A DNA stretch of 50,193 bases from Trichocoleus sp. GTDB lineage: Bacteria > Cyanobacteriota > Cyanobacteriia > Elainellales > Elainellaceae. How positions within the stretch are numbered: the first letter of the stretch is position 1; each line of letters opens with the position of its first letter. The DNA is taken from positions 1-50,193 of the forward strand of contig DATNQD010000031.1 of NCBI GenBank assembly GCA_036702865.1. The letters are read 5' to 3'. The notes below the pieces were generated by a model. The model did not search any database. It was given only the letters and a program-made list of their open reading frames with translations, and had not been told where the DNA came from. The translations under genes and the position numbers were made by a program. Positions 1-7,602 of this stretch are shown in pieces.

Positions 1-140
1 AGCGTCAAATGTATGGACGAGCGGGTATTGATTTACTGAGTCGCCGTTTTTTGCTTGCAGGTTAAGCAATTGGGCTCTGGTTTAGAAGTGAATCTAACTG
101 CTCTTCGACTGCCAAGATCACCAAAAGTTGGGAAGAGCCC
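1..140 (+). mobile_element. Right end of an ISL3-like insertion sequence (partial)
   Basis: The segment holds the last codons of a transposase (3-65) followed by a short tail that ends in a sequence which, read inward, starts GGGCTCTTCCCAACTTTTGG (140 back to 121). Terminal repeats starting GGCTCTT are typical of the ISL3 family. The next eight bases, AATTAATT (141-148), could be one copy of the 8-bp target duplication usual for that family, but the other end lies outside the window. An 11-bp inverted repeat (68-78 with 134-144) pairs the stop-codon region with the IS tip. The IS sits only 26 bp from the attachment site of the neighbouring element. Confidence 0.65.
3..65 (+). CDS. ISL3-family transposase, C-terminal fragment cut by window edge
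   Basis: Twenty codons in frame 3 read RQMYGRAGIDLLSRRFLLAG and then a TAA stop. The QMYGRA..DLL.R pattern just before the stop resembles the C-terminus of ISL3-type DDE transposases, an identification made from memory of the family. Whether the rest of the gene is intact cannot be seen. Confidence 0.6.
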   Translation, partial: RQMYGRAGIDLLSRRFLLAG

Positions 141-166
141 AATTAATTAGTCACTGCACAAGCCTC

Positions 167-209
167 ATGGACACAACTGGACTCGAACCAGTGACCCCTA
201 CGATGTCAA
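167..209. repeat. attL: 43-bp copy of the tRNA-Val 3' part
   Basis: These 43 bp are identical to 27512-27554. They match tRNA-Val(GAC) from the anticodon loop to the discriminator base plus one base. Identity stops exactly at both edges (166/27511 and 210/27555 differ). A tRNA 3' fragment at the far end of an integrase-bearing segment is the standard footprint of tyrosine-recombinase integration. Excision between the repeats would release a 27,345-bp circle. Confidence 0.93.
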
Positions 210-490
210 TGAAGAATTTTTGCCCTCAAAAGTTCTCTTTAGTAAGGCTTCTAGAAGGTTCCCGCAGTTGAGATATCAAAAAGATATCAATAAATAGACA
301 GCATTCCAGCCATATCGCTCTCCTAGACATGATCACTGGCATAGTTGAGCTAAATCCTATCTCACATCTGATCCTGTTGCTTGCTAGATTTAGTATGCTA
401 TTTCCGTTGTTGGGAAGTCAAAATCTTGTGATGCAGCAAGTAATGGTTAATTGTAGATTACAGATAGTTGCACTATAAAAATTCTATATT

Positions 491-1387
491 TTAAGAGGAC
501 AAGTGATCCAGATCAAGCGGGTCACTCTCAACATAATCCTTTGCAGTCAGGTCCTCCAAAGTTACCACAGACCCTTCTACATTGTAGAATCGTCCAGCTT
601 CAGGGATTAATTTCAACCATTGTTCGAGAAACTTATCCCATCCTATTTCTTCAAACTGGATCTGGTCCTCATGACGAATGAACCAAAACATCAGTTTAAC
701 TGCTGATGTATTCCAGGAAGGTTCTGCACGTACTCTAATTTCACGTAGCGCCCGAAGAGCTTCTCCTTCTAAACTGTTCTTTTTGTCGTGCTTTTCTTGC
801 ATTCGTCCTTGGAGCTTGCTAGCAAACTGAGCAAAGTCATCAGGGAAAGCAAATCGAATTCGTTTCCGAGCTAATGCTTGTCTCAAAGCTCTAATATCTT
901 GATCATCTTGGCATCCTGGTGTTCGTTGCCACTCTGCAACAACGGCTTTTTCCACAGTCATTACTCGATCAAGATCGGCAACAAATCTATGCTCTACAAT
1001 TCCTGAAATGTAAGCATATCGTGGTCGCTTACCCCTTTGAATTTCAAATAAACGTTGCTCATCAACTTCTACAAGAGGAACCACCTCCATAAATGGGCGC
1101 TCTATACAAGAGCGCACAATATCACACGTTTGTGTAACTACAGCAAACCCTTTGACTTTGGATTCTGTAAGGTCGGTTCCCTCTTGAGCGGCATCGACAG
1201 AGCCAGGATCCAAAGGGCGTTGAGGATTAAAGCGATATACAAACCATTGCTCCCCAAGCACACAATCACCTTGGCACCACTCTCTCAGAGCAGTGTTGAC
1301 TGTCTGAATCCAAGCCTGAGGTTCATTGAGCACTACTATCTTTTCGGCTCCTCGCTGCTCTGGCAGGTCTTGATTGTCCAACTTCAC
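491..1387 (-). CDS. Hypothetical protein, third gene of the TIGR04255/HTH cassette
   Basis: This 298-aa protein has no family I recognise. It is soluble and mixed charged, with a VVTQTCDI segment near residue 80 and a basic stretch rich in Arg and Lys (RQALARKRIRF) in the middle. I prefer a GTG start at 1387, because CAGGAG lies 10 bases upstream on the minus strand, whereas the longest reading frame (to 1456) has no such site. With this start it overlaps the HTH gene by 65 bp, which implies co-translation as the last gene of a three-gene leftward operon. A role as the toxin or effector of a defence or toxin-antitoxin module is possible but rests only on position. Confidence 0.7.
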   Translation of the reverse strand: MKLDNQDLPEQRGAEKIVVLNEPQAWIQTVNTALREWCQGDCVLGEQWFVYRFNPQRPLDPGSVDAAQEGTDLTESKVKGFAVVTQTCDIVRSCIERPFMEVVPLVEVDEQRLFEIQRGKRPRYAYISGIVEHRFVADLDRVMTVEKAVVAEWQRTPGCQDDQDIRALRQALARKRIRFAFPDDFAQFASKLQGRMQEKHDKKNSLEGEALRALREIRVRAEPSWNTSAVKLMFWFIRHEDQIQFEEIGWDKFLEQWLKLIPEAGRFYNVEGSVVTLEDLTAKDYVESDPLDLDHLSS

Positions 1388-1988
1388 GATGGATAGGCTC
1401 CTGGAAAGCATCAACCAGATCCGCTGGATTTTGAGGCGTACGTGCCAAATAAACATCTTGGGACAAAGAACCTAACTGTGTTTTTTTCGTCGCACTACCA
1501 ACACCAACAATCTGCTTCAATTCTTCATATTTACCTACAACCAAAAGATCAAGGAGGAGATTACCATTACTATCAGGTTGCAGTAAGAGACTGCGATTAA
1601 GACTTGCACTTCCTCGATCAATATATTGGATGGTTCCTAATACTCGATTAAGCTGCTCCTCACTCGAGTGAGATAATGGTTTACCACTTGCCCAAAAATG
1701 AAGACTTCTACGTGAAACACTGAAAACTTTAGCAAGCTGATCCCAAGTTAACCCACTTAATCTTCTTAGCTCATTGATGGCTTTCTGTGTTACCTCTGGA
1801 ATTGTCGGTAGTGTGACTCCACTCGTTGTCATTTCTGAAGCAGCTACTAAGTAATGAGCAAAAGTTTCTGCTGGTGTATTAGAAGAATTTATAGGGATGC
1901 TCAAGGTAATGAGTCGATGAGCATTTACTAATTTATAGCTAGTAGGAAATAGTAGCTGATCAGGATTTTCCCTTAACAAAGTATTCAT
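1323..1988 (-). CDS. Helix-turn-helix regulator-like protein of the cargo cassette
   Basis: The 221-aa product has an XRE-like helix-turn-helix at about residues 70-118 (INELRRLSGLTWDQLAKVFS followed by VSRRSLHFW). The N-terminal 60 residues and the C-terminal 100 residues are unassigned, so it is larger than a simple phage repressor and resembles HTH partners in two- or three-gene modules. Its ATG overlaps the stop of the upstream TIGR04255 gene by 4 bp (ATGA), and the GGAGG ribosome-binding site lies inside that gene. It probably binds DNA and may autoregulate the operon. A pair of 11-bp direct repeats at 2885-2907 upstream of the first gene is a plausible target. Confidence 0.8.
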   Translation of the reverse strand: MNTLLRENPDQLLFPTSYKLVNAHRLITLSIPINSSNTPAETFAHYLVAASEMTTSGVTLPTIPEVTQKAINELRRLSGLTWDQLAKVFSVSRRSLHFWASGKPLSHSSEEQLNRVLGTIQYIDRGSASLNRSLLLQPDSNGNLLLDLLVVGKYEELKQIVGVGSATKKTQLGSLSQDVYLARTPQNPADLVDAFQEPIHREVGQSRPARAARSRKDSSAQ

Positions 1989-2782
1989 ATTTTACCTCCG
2001 AAACGTACCAAAAAGTCCGCCGTCACTGCCCATCGGAAAAAAGTATAAATTCTTTCAGCAAAACGCTGTCCTTCATCCATTAAAGCTTCAACACTAAATT
2101 CTCTCTTTCTTGCAATAAACATGTCTAAATCAAGAAACCAGCTAGGTTTATCAATAGGTTCAATTGCATTGGGGTCGAACGTCGCATCAGCAGGAATAAG
2201 TCCCCATCTTGCAGAAATTTTCTCTTCTCCTCCAGGAACGACAAACAAAGATTCATGAATAGTTTGGTGGATATCACTTCTAAATTCAGCAGCCATTATG
2301 CCCGATATTTCAGGCTTTACAAGGGATGATATGTCTTCCAAATCTTGACCAGTAAGCCTGTCAATGTAGCGCAGTCCAAAACGTTCGACTATTTGTGGAT
2401 CAAAATTTTTCTTAAGTGCAGTAAGCACATGTTCTAATCGTTCTAAAAAGTCATTACGGCTTGAGTAAGCCGTAGTTTCAAGCGCCATATAATTAGATGT
2501 TAAAGAGACACGCCAGCTATCTTCTATATCTGTGAATCGCCAAGTGATCTGAGAAGTTGGCTGAATAGCACCCTGAGCTCCAAAGACAAAAGTCTGAGTC
2601 TGTTCAGGTTGCAGAATAGGATACTTCTCTCTAATCGCCTCTTGAAATGAGCCAACAAAATCTTGCTTCTCGATAGAGAGAATAGGTGGAAAGCGCACCT
2701 GTGCAATCACTCGAATAAGAGGTGCTTCTTCTAACGGTACCTCTTTAGGTGGCGGTGCACTGAGTGGATTGAAATTAACCAC
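1985..2782 (-). CDS. TIGR04255 family protein
   Basis: The 265-aa product opens with a proline-rich segment followed by EEAPLIRVIAQVRFPPILSI, the typical N-terminal hallmark of TIGR04255 proteins. Later blocks such as RFGLRYIDRL also fit. The family is sporadically distributed in bacteria and its function is unknown; members often sit next to small regulators. Length is normal for the family. It is the first gene of the leftward operon, coupled to the HTH gene by an ATGA overlap. The operon sits between attL and the structural genes, where mobile elements usually carry cargo. Confidence 0.8.
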   Translation of the reverse strand: MVNFNPLSAPPPKEVPLEEAPLIRVIAQVRFPPILSIEKQDFVGSFQEAIREKYPILQPEQTQTFVFGAQGAIQPTSQITWRFTDIEDSWRVSLTSNYMALETTAYSSRNDFLERLEHVLTALKKNFDPQIVERFGLRYIDRLTGQDLEDISSLVKPEISGIMAAEFRSDIHQTIHESLFVVPGGEEKISARWGLIPADATFDPNAIEPIDKPSWFLDLDMFIARKREFSVEALMDEGQRFAERIYTFFRWAVTADFLVRFGGKI

Positions 2783-3120
2783 TTTTTACATCCTTTAGTT
2801 GGGATTTACAAAGAAAATCACCATGTTTAGATCTGAGAGTAGGGAAACGACCTTTATCGTTCCTTATGTCTATGATATAGTAATAGTGTGAAGTAGAGTG
2901 TGAAGTATAGGTAATTTTCTCACAGGCTGCTTAAAACTTGGAAGGAACGTAATATCTACAGTAGCTCTACAGTTCAAGCAGCACAGTCGAATTGTGTCAA
3001 TGCAACCAGTATGTCAAGGTTGGCTGTGAAAGCTCGATTTAATCTTCCGCCCACAGCTCCACCGTTATACGTCAAATGGTGAATCAGTGTTAATAGCAGG
3101 ACTTCAGTTTTAAGGAAGTA
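2783..3120. promoter_or_regulatory. Divergent intergenic region of the cargo block
   Basis: This 338-bp gap separates the leftward TIGR04255 operon from the rightward 408-aa gene, so promoters for both should lie here. The visible structure is an 11-bp direct repeat AGTGTGAAGTA at 2885-2895 and 2897-2907 (period 12). It lies next to the AT-rich ATATAGTAATA stretch at about 2876-2885, which could be a leftward -10 region. I see no other gene. Confidence 0.5.
2885..2907. repeat. Tandem 11-bp direct repeat, possible operator
   Basis: AGTGTGAAGTA occurs twice with a 12-bp period, about 100 bp upstream of the TIGR04255 start. Close to one helical turn of spacing is what a dimeric HTH protein would read on one DNA face. 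The regulator encoded in the same operon (1323-1988) is the natural candidate. Seen in the sequence; binding is inferred. Confidence 0.45.
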
Positions 3121-4347
3121 ATGTTTGATTCAATCGTTCTCAAGAACGCTCCAAGCTATGGTCCGTTAGTTGATGTTGGAGTTTTGGCAGAGTGCTTACT
3201 CTTCTATAAAAGAGTTGTAATTGTTGGTAACACTGGTACTCTCAAAGATCTACTCGCCAAAATACAACCCTTTCTACTGCTTTCGCTCTTACGGGACAAG
3301 CGAATTGAGTTTTACTATCTCTCTGAACAGCTAGGGGTACAGACATCGGGAGCAAGGCATAGTCGAAAGCTCCACGCTCTAATACGGTTTTCATCCCCAG
3401 ATCACACAATTGAAAAGGTTGGTTCACGAACATTCCAAGCTGCCTTAGCCAAGCCTAGTCTGGCACAAATACGAGCAAATGAATTTGCCACGCTCCTTCA
3501 ACCATTTAATTATGCTAGGTTTGACCAAAAATCTGTTCTTCAGGCATTATCTAACCATAATGTGATTGAAGCTGCTGTCGCTTCACTTATCCGAGTCGCT
3601 GTCCCAACATATGAGAACTCCGAACCAATTCGGTTTCGCATAGAACCTCAAAATAAAGGATTCCACATAGATACTAATATCGACTTCGTCAAGTTGAACA
3701 AAAGCTATCACAGAATAGTCCCTTCAACACACTCGTCGATGTCAGAAGAATACGTCCTTGCGCTACTACAAAAAGCATATGAGGCAACGTACTTGGCTGC
3801 AACTCTGGATTCTGAAGTCGCCGTAACACCTATAGAACAAGTTATCCAAGAAAGGATGGTCGAGGCAGTCATCGCACGGCGTAAACAAAGTGAGTTGCAG
3901 ATAGAGAAATTCGTCGATCTCACGCTTTCCAACGCACATACAATCCGTGAAGCAGTTAATTCAGGTGCAGTTCGATTCACTGATGTTATTAAGCTGCTTG
4001 ACTCCGCTGATAAGTTTCGTCACTGGTTGGAATCACAACCCCCTAACGTGGATTTATTACGAGAGTTCTATCAATCGACAATTACAGATACCTGGGTAGA
4101 GCGATTACCAACAAAAAGCGCACGTTGGAGTGTCTTTACCGGTCTTGGTTTTGCCATAGACACATTAGGTGGAGGTGGACTAGGAACAGTGGCAGGGGTT
4201 GCTCTAAGCGCAATCGACTCCTTCTTGATAGACAAACTTGTCAAAGGGTGGAAGCCGCATCAATTCGTGGAAGGTTCTCTAAAACCACTCTTCGTCAATA
4301 ACACCAAACAAAGAAAGAGAAAAAGAGGAAGAGGTTTTGATGTTTAA
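3121..4347 (+). CDS. Hypothetical protein with C-terminal glycine-rich hydrophobic segment
   Basis: The 408-aa product has no recognised family. The N-terminal 300 residues look globular and mainly alpha-helical. Residues about 340-377 hold a glycine-rich hydrophobic stretch (FAIDTLGGGGLGTVAGVALS) followed by DSFLIDKLVKGWKPHQFVE, which could be a membrane-inserting hairpin. The tail is very basic (KQRKRKRGRG). An AAGGAAG ribosome-binding site precedes the ATG. It stands alone, divergent from the TIGR04255 operon, in the cargo zone. A single-gene defence effector or a membrane-acting toxin is possible; nothing in the sequence proves it. Confidence 0.75.
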   Translation: MFDSIVLKNAPSYGPLVDVGVLAECLLFYKRVVIVGNTGTLKDLLAKIQPFLLLSLLRDKRIEFYYLSEQLGVQTSGARHSRKLHALIRFSSPDHTIEKVGSRTFQAALAKPSLAQIRANEFATLLQPFNYARFDQKSVLQALSNHNVIEAAVASLIRVAVPTYENSEPIRFRIEPQNKGFHIDTNIDFVKLNKSYHRIVPSTHSSMSEEYVLALLQKAYEATYLAATLDSEVAVTPIEQVIQERMVEAVIARRKQSELQIEKFVDLTLSNAHTIREAVNSGAVRFTDVIKLLDSADKFRHWLESQPPNVDLLREFYQSTITDTWVERLPTKSARWSVFTGLGFAIDTLGGGGLGTVAGVALSAIDSFLIDKLVKGWKPHQFVEGSLKPLFVNNTKQRKRKRGRGFDV

Positions 4348-4644
4348 TCTATCAATGCAACGAACTAATCAATGGTGCTCATGTTGAATTCAGTATTTTT
4401 GTTGCCGTCAATCGGAAAGCTGCAGAAATCAAATCACTTGGGATGGAATGTGGTTATGTCTCTGCCTAAATCCTGAATGCCAGCATGATTGGAAACAAGC
4501 GGTCTAGATAAGTGATTTGCTGTGCAATGCAACTAAGCAACGAAAAAAGCCCTTTTCCAGCGTTGGGTTAGAACGAGAGAATGGGCTTTCTGGGCGTTTG
4601 TAGTATGTTGTAGTAGTCCAAATCTAGTCCGGGCTTGTAGTATG
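4348..4644. other. Gene-free junction between cargo and structural operon
   Basis: I see no gene here. The stretch holds a weak inverted repeat (AAAGCCC at 4546-4552 with GGGCTTT at 4583-4589), an 11-bp direct repeat TTGTAGTATGT at 4598-4608 and 4635-4645, and one arm of a 10-bp inverted repeat (4613-4622 with 4652-4661). Both convergent transcripts must end here, but no clean hairpin plus U-tract is visible. Confidence 0.45.
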
Positions 4645-4661
4645 TCAGGTTTTTGGACTAC
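4613..4661 (-). terminator. Possible transcript-end hairpin of the left structural operon
   Basis: GTAGTCCAAA (4613-4622) and TTTGGACTAC (4652-4661) are a perfect 10-bp inverted repeat spanning the stop codon of the last leftward gene. The loop is 29 nt and no U-tract follows, so it may act as an RNA-stabilising 3' end rather than a strict rho-independent terminator. Confidence 0.35.
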
Positions 4662-5001
4662 GGCAAGTAAAGGTCGTGGTCTTCTCCAGAAATCTTTCAA
4701 CATCCCCCATCCGCCGATCTAATTCGTCTTCTGCTCTCTGGGAACGAGTGCGAACGTGCTGTGCTAGTTCCTCAGTTCCCTTCAGCGCTAATGTTTGCTG
4801 ATCGATCATGTGTTCGTTCTTGATCTCTAGCAAATCAATTCGATGAGCATTGGCTGTGATGTCTTTAATTAGTGCGTTTCTGACATCCTTAATAGCATCT
4901 TTCAATGCTTCTCTTACTGTGAAAATTTTCCACAATCCCCCCACTATGGGCATTGAAAAAATAATAAATCCGAGTATTCCTACCGCTAATTCTGGATTCA
5001 T
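4645..5001 (-). CDS. Small membrane-anchored coiled-coil protein
   Basis: The start MNPELAVGILGF at 5001 is preferred because its ATG overlaps the stop of the preceding gene (ATGA). The product has 118 residues. An N-terminal transmembrane helix (VGILGFIIFSMPIVGGLW) is followed by a charged helical region with heptad-like spacing from residue about 30 to 105. It is the last gene of the left structural operon. Small one-helix proteins with a coiled coil at the end of late operons can be holin/spanin-like or minor membrane proteins of a virion; the sequence does not decide between them. Confidence 0.75.
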   Translation of the reverse strand: MNPELAVGILGFIIFSMPIVGGLWKIFTVREALKDAIKDVRNALIKDITANAHRIDLLEIKNEHMIDQQTLALKGTEELAQHVRTRSQRAEDELDRRMGDVERFLEKTTTFTCRSPKT

Positions 5002-5303
5002 ACTTCTGGCGCTCCTTCCCAGCGTTCCATTCTTGTTAGTTTCTCGTACACCCAAGCCTTGATCCTGCTCATTAACTGAGCTTCATCTGCCCCAGTGTTA
5101 TCGGGAATTAAGTCAAATTCATAAGGGATCGATTCGATTGCGAAATATCCGTTAAGCCTTGCCTCTTCTGAGGCGTAGCCATCAACCCTGACCGCAATAT
5201 GGATTCTTGATAGATCAGATGTATCAATCAGAATCAGACCTACCCGCCAATAGCCAGATGAGCTAGAAAGTCCCTGAACTTCAACCAAACTTTGAAAAGC
5301 CAT
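4998..5303 (-). CDS. Hypothetical structural-operon protein (101 aa)
   Basis: This small beta-rich protein begins MAFQSLVEVQGLSSSSGYWR and contains LILIDTSDLSRIHIAVRVDG. No family is recognised. Its ATG overlaps the upstream fibre gene's TAA by one base, and its stop overlaps the next ATG by four. Its position directly after a fibre-like gene suggests a fibre chaperone or minor tip protein, by analogy only. Confidence 0.7.
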   Translation of the reverse strand: MAFQSLVEVQGLSSSSGYWRVGLILIDTSDLSRIHIAVRVDGYASEEARLNGYFAIESIPYEFDLIPDNTGADEAQLMSRIKAWVYEKLTRMERWEGAPEV

Positions 5304-7093
5304 TAACCTAGCACCTCTGTTAGTTCACATCTCGCAGACCAAAAAACGGTTTTTCCTGCTTCACCAGTAACCCTTACCCTCAAACTGCCGTTGGTTGGGT
5401 CAGCATCTACGATCACATCCCATAAAGCAGAATCCTTTGCAAGAACAGTTGTCGAGACTGAACCGACTAATGCGGTAGAGGCTGCTGTAGCGTTTCTGTC
5501 GATTACTCCCCGCACGATCCAGCCTGCCGATTCATTGTCAGCGTCCGATCGTCGTGCTGCAATTGTGATGGAGAAGGCAAGGCTGCTGTCATTCATCACC
5601 AAAATTCGCGGATCACCTAAGTTAACGTGCTTTAGGAGTTCCGTTTGCGTTGCATCAGTGGTTGATCCTCGCAGGGTCAGTATTGAGGTTTGAGCATCCC
5701 CAACAACGGAGATTCCCCCGCTTGAGTGAACCTGCTCCCCGCTCCGACGAGCAACGCTAAGATATCCCGTTGCGATCGAGCCGTTGCCGTTTGTTGTGGT
5801 TTGAGTCCCTACGTTGAGCGCAACAGAGTTTAAACCTGCTGCTACGTTTGTGTTGCCCATTGCAACCGAACTTGCACCGCTGGCGGTGTTGCTCTGACCC
5901 GCCACAAATGAACTTTGACCGCTGGCAACGTTAGCGGCTGAACCTCTCAGGACTTGGAGATCTACTGCTCCAGTTCCGCGAGCATTCCCCGCAACTGCCC
6001 CAGCCCCGACCCCAGTTGTTTGTAATGCCCCCTGAGCCGTAACAGAAAGCCCTAAAAAGTTGACCTGTCCACTAGAGCGAACGATCGAAAAGGGAGTATT
6101 TAAGAATGCTCCAGCATCGCTGTAGCGATTGATGAAGAAATCAGACCCCGCATTGCTTCCACCTTCAGCCGTTGCCGACCGTCCGATCGCCCATCGATCA
6201 GATCCCGCAGTTTGGAAGCCGATAAGCTGGAATGCTCCAGCCGAGCCAGAGAAGTAAAAGTTCCCGGTCAGCGTGGGTGAGCCGATGAATGTGCCCGAAA
6301 GGATTCCCCCTGCTCGCAGGTTTGCCGCAGAGTAGAGATCAATCTCTGCCGTGGTTCTGCGAATGACAAACGGAGTAGAGGCGATCGTGCCGTCGTCAGC
6401 GTAGCGGTTGATTTGAAAGTCTTCATTGCCGCTGGCTTTCGCCAGTACCCAACGGTTTAAACCTCCGGTTGTGAAAGAAATAAGCCTGTTTATTGCGGAT
6501 GTTGCAGACTCTAGCTTGATATCGGCAAACGCTGGAGAGCCGCTGAAGGTTGGAGAGCCGCTGAAGGTTGGAGAGCCGCTAAACGTTCCAGCCAGCGCAC
6601 CCCCACCGCTCAAATTGATGTTGGGAATCGTTACCTGTCCAGTCGTTTCAGCAATCGACAATGCAATAAGCAGAACACCCGCACTATTAAGCCGGAAAAT
6701 TTGGAGAGCATTGGAAGCACTGCAATCTAGATTCCAGGTTGAAACCCCCTCACCCGTTGCCGTGGCGTTTCCAGCATAGGCGAGAGTGATTTGACCCCCC
6801 TCAGCCGCGACCGAGCGCGAGACGATCGGCGCATTGGCCGCGAGTCCTGTCAATCCGTCGATCGCCCCCCCACTGATAGCAACATTGTTTGCTGCCTGAG
6901 TTGCAAGCGAACCTAACCCCAGCGCTGATCTTGCTCCCGATTGGGTTCCTGCCCCGGTTCCGCCCAAGGTGATGTCGAGATATCCCGTACTGTTAGTTCT
7001 AGTTATCTTTCCAGCATCAGCCACCCCCGCAGAACTGGCGATCGTCTTCTGGAGTTCTTTTTTATTGCCGTTCTGGGTGAGGTAAGCCGTCAT
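5303..7093 (-). CDS. Tail-fibre-like / receptor-binding structural protein
   Basis: The 596-aa product starts with a phage-type adaptor segment (about residues 10-45, pattern K.LQ.TIA.SAGV.DAGKI). It continues through low-complexity Gly/Ala/Ser segments, then three tandem GSPTFS-like hexads at 169-187. A head-like stretch with YadA-type repeats follows at about 391-424 (NTASGASSVAMGNTNVAAGL). The C-terminal domain (ESAGWIVRGVIDRNATAAST and DPTNGSLRVRVTGEAGKTV) resembles C-terminal beta domains of many phage fibre proteins. It probably projects from the particle and binds the cell surface. It overlaps both neighbours by 4 and 1 bp, so it is strictly co-translated. No enzyme motif is seen. Confidence 0.75.
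   Translation of the reverse strand: MTAYLTQNGNKKELQKTIASSAGVADAGKITRTNSTGYLDITLGGTGAGTQSGARSALGLGSLATQAANNVAISGGAIDGLTGLAANAPIVSRSVAAEGGQITLAYAGNATATGEGVSTWNLDCSASNALQIFRLNSAGVLLIALSIAETTGQVTIPNINLSGGGALAGTFSGSPTFSGSPTFSGSPAFADIKLESATSAINRLISFTTGGLNRWVLAKASGNEDFQINRYADDGTIASTPFVIRRTTAEIDLYSAANLRAGGILSGTFIGSPTLTGNFYFSGSAGAFQLIGFQTAGSDRWAIGRSATAEGGSNAGSDFFINRYSDAGAFLNTPFSIVRSSGQVNFLGLSVTAQGALQTTGVGAGAVAGNARGTGAVDLQVLRGSAANVASGQSSFVAGQSNTASGASSVAMGNTNVAAGLNSVALNVGTQTTTNGNGSIATGYLSVARRSGEQVHSSGGISVVGDAQTSILTLRGSTTDATQTELLKHVNLGDPRILVMNDSSLAFSITIAARRSDADNESAGWIVRGVIDRNATAASTALVGSVSTTVLAKDSALWDVIVDADPTNGSLRVRVTGEAGKTVFWSARCELTEVLG
6533..6586 (-). repeat. Three tandem 18-bp repeats inside the fibre gene
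   Basis: The unit TGGAGAGCCGCTGAAGGT (plus strand) occurs at 6533-6550 and 6551-6568, with a degenerate third copy at 6569-6586. It encodes the hexad GSPTFS. Such short in-frame repeats in fibre shafts can expand or contract and so change fibre length. Confidence 0.85.
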
Positions 7094-7602
7094 GCTATTG
7101 AGATCGGATCGTCAAACTCGTACAGGATGGAGGTTGTAGAAAGGGCATAGCCGAGCGTTTGTATGATGTGCCCGGATGCGGTTGGAGCGGTTGCAGATGC
7201 CTTTCCTGCGTTTGAGGCAGAAAGAAACATAATTGTGCCCTCTCCCAGTCCTGTGAGCGCTGTATTCTCTCCTTGCTGATAAACGGTTACTGTTCCCGAA
7301 AGGGCAACCGCAGCAAGCACAAATCCGTTTGCAGGTCTGTTATTTGATGCGTCAGCTTTGCGAACGTTCCTGATTCCGGTGTTGCTCCAAATATTGACAA
7401 AATCCCCTGCTGATAATGCTTCTGAGGCAACGATCTGAGATGCCGAAACCCCCACACCTACGGGCATAAAAGAGGAATCTAATTTGCCATTGCTGCCAGT
7501 GGCGACGATTTTGTTAGCATCCCCAGCCCCCACGGATGCAGCAATGGCGGTTGCTAAGGTTTTCCCGTTTCCGAGAAAGGTTAGAAATTTATTTGTACTC
7601 AT
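7090..7602 (-). CDS. Virion surface-type protein sharing the fibre adaptor
   Basis: The preferred start MSTNKFLTFLG at 7602 overlaps the stop of the upstream gene (ATGA), giving 170 residues. The N-terminus (K.LATAIAASVGAGDANKIVAT..GKLD) is the same adaptor as in the fibre gene beside it. The C-terminus (SGHIIQTLGYALSTTSIL) resembles a beta motif common in phage decoration and baseplate-associated proteins. The two neighbours probably dock on the same structure. The stop overlaps the fibre gene's start by 4 bp. Confidence 0.72.
   Translation of the reverse strand: MSTNKFLTFLGNGKTLATAIAASVGAGDANKIVATGSNGKLDSSFMPVGVGVSASQIVASEALSAGDFVNIWSNTGIRNVRKADASNNRPANGFVLAAVALSGTVTVYQQGENTALTGLGEGTIMFLSASNAGKASATAPTASGHIIQTLGYALSTTSILYEFDDPISIA

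Noticed and set aside
1055-1396. 113-aa plus-strand frame opposite the cargo genes
   Set aside because: It is antisense to two coupled genes with good ribosome-binding sites and has no recognisable product.
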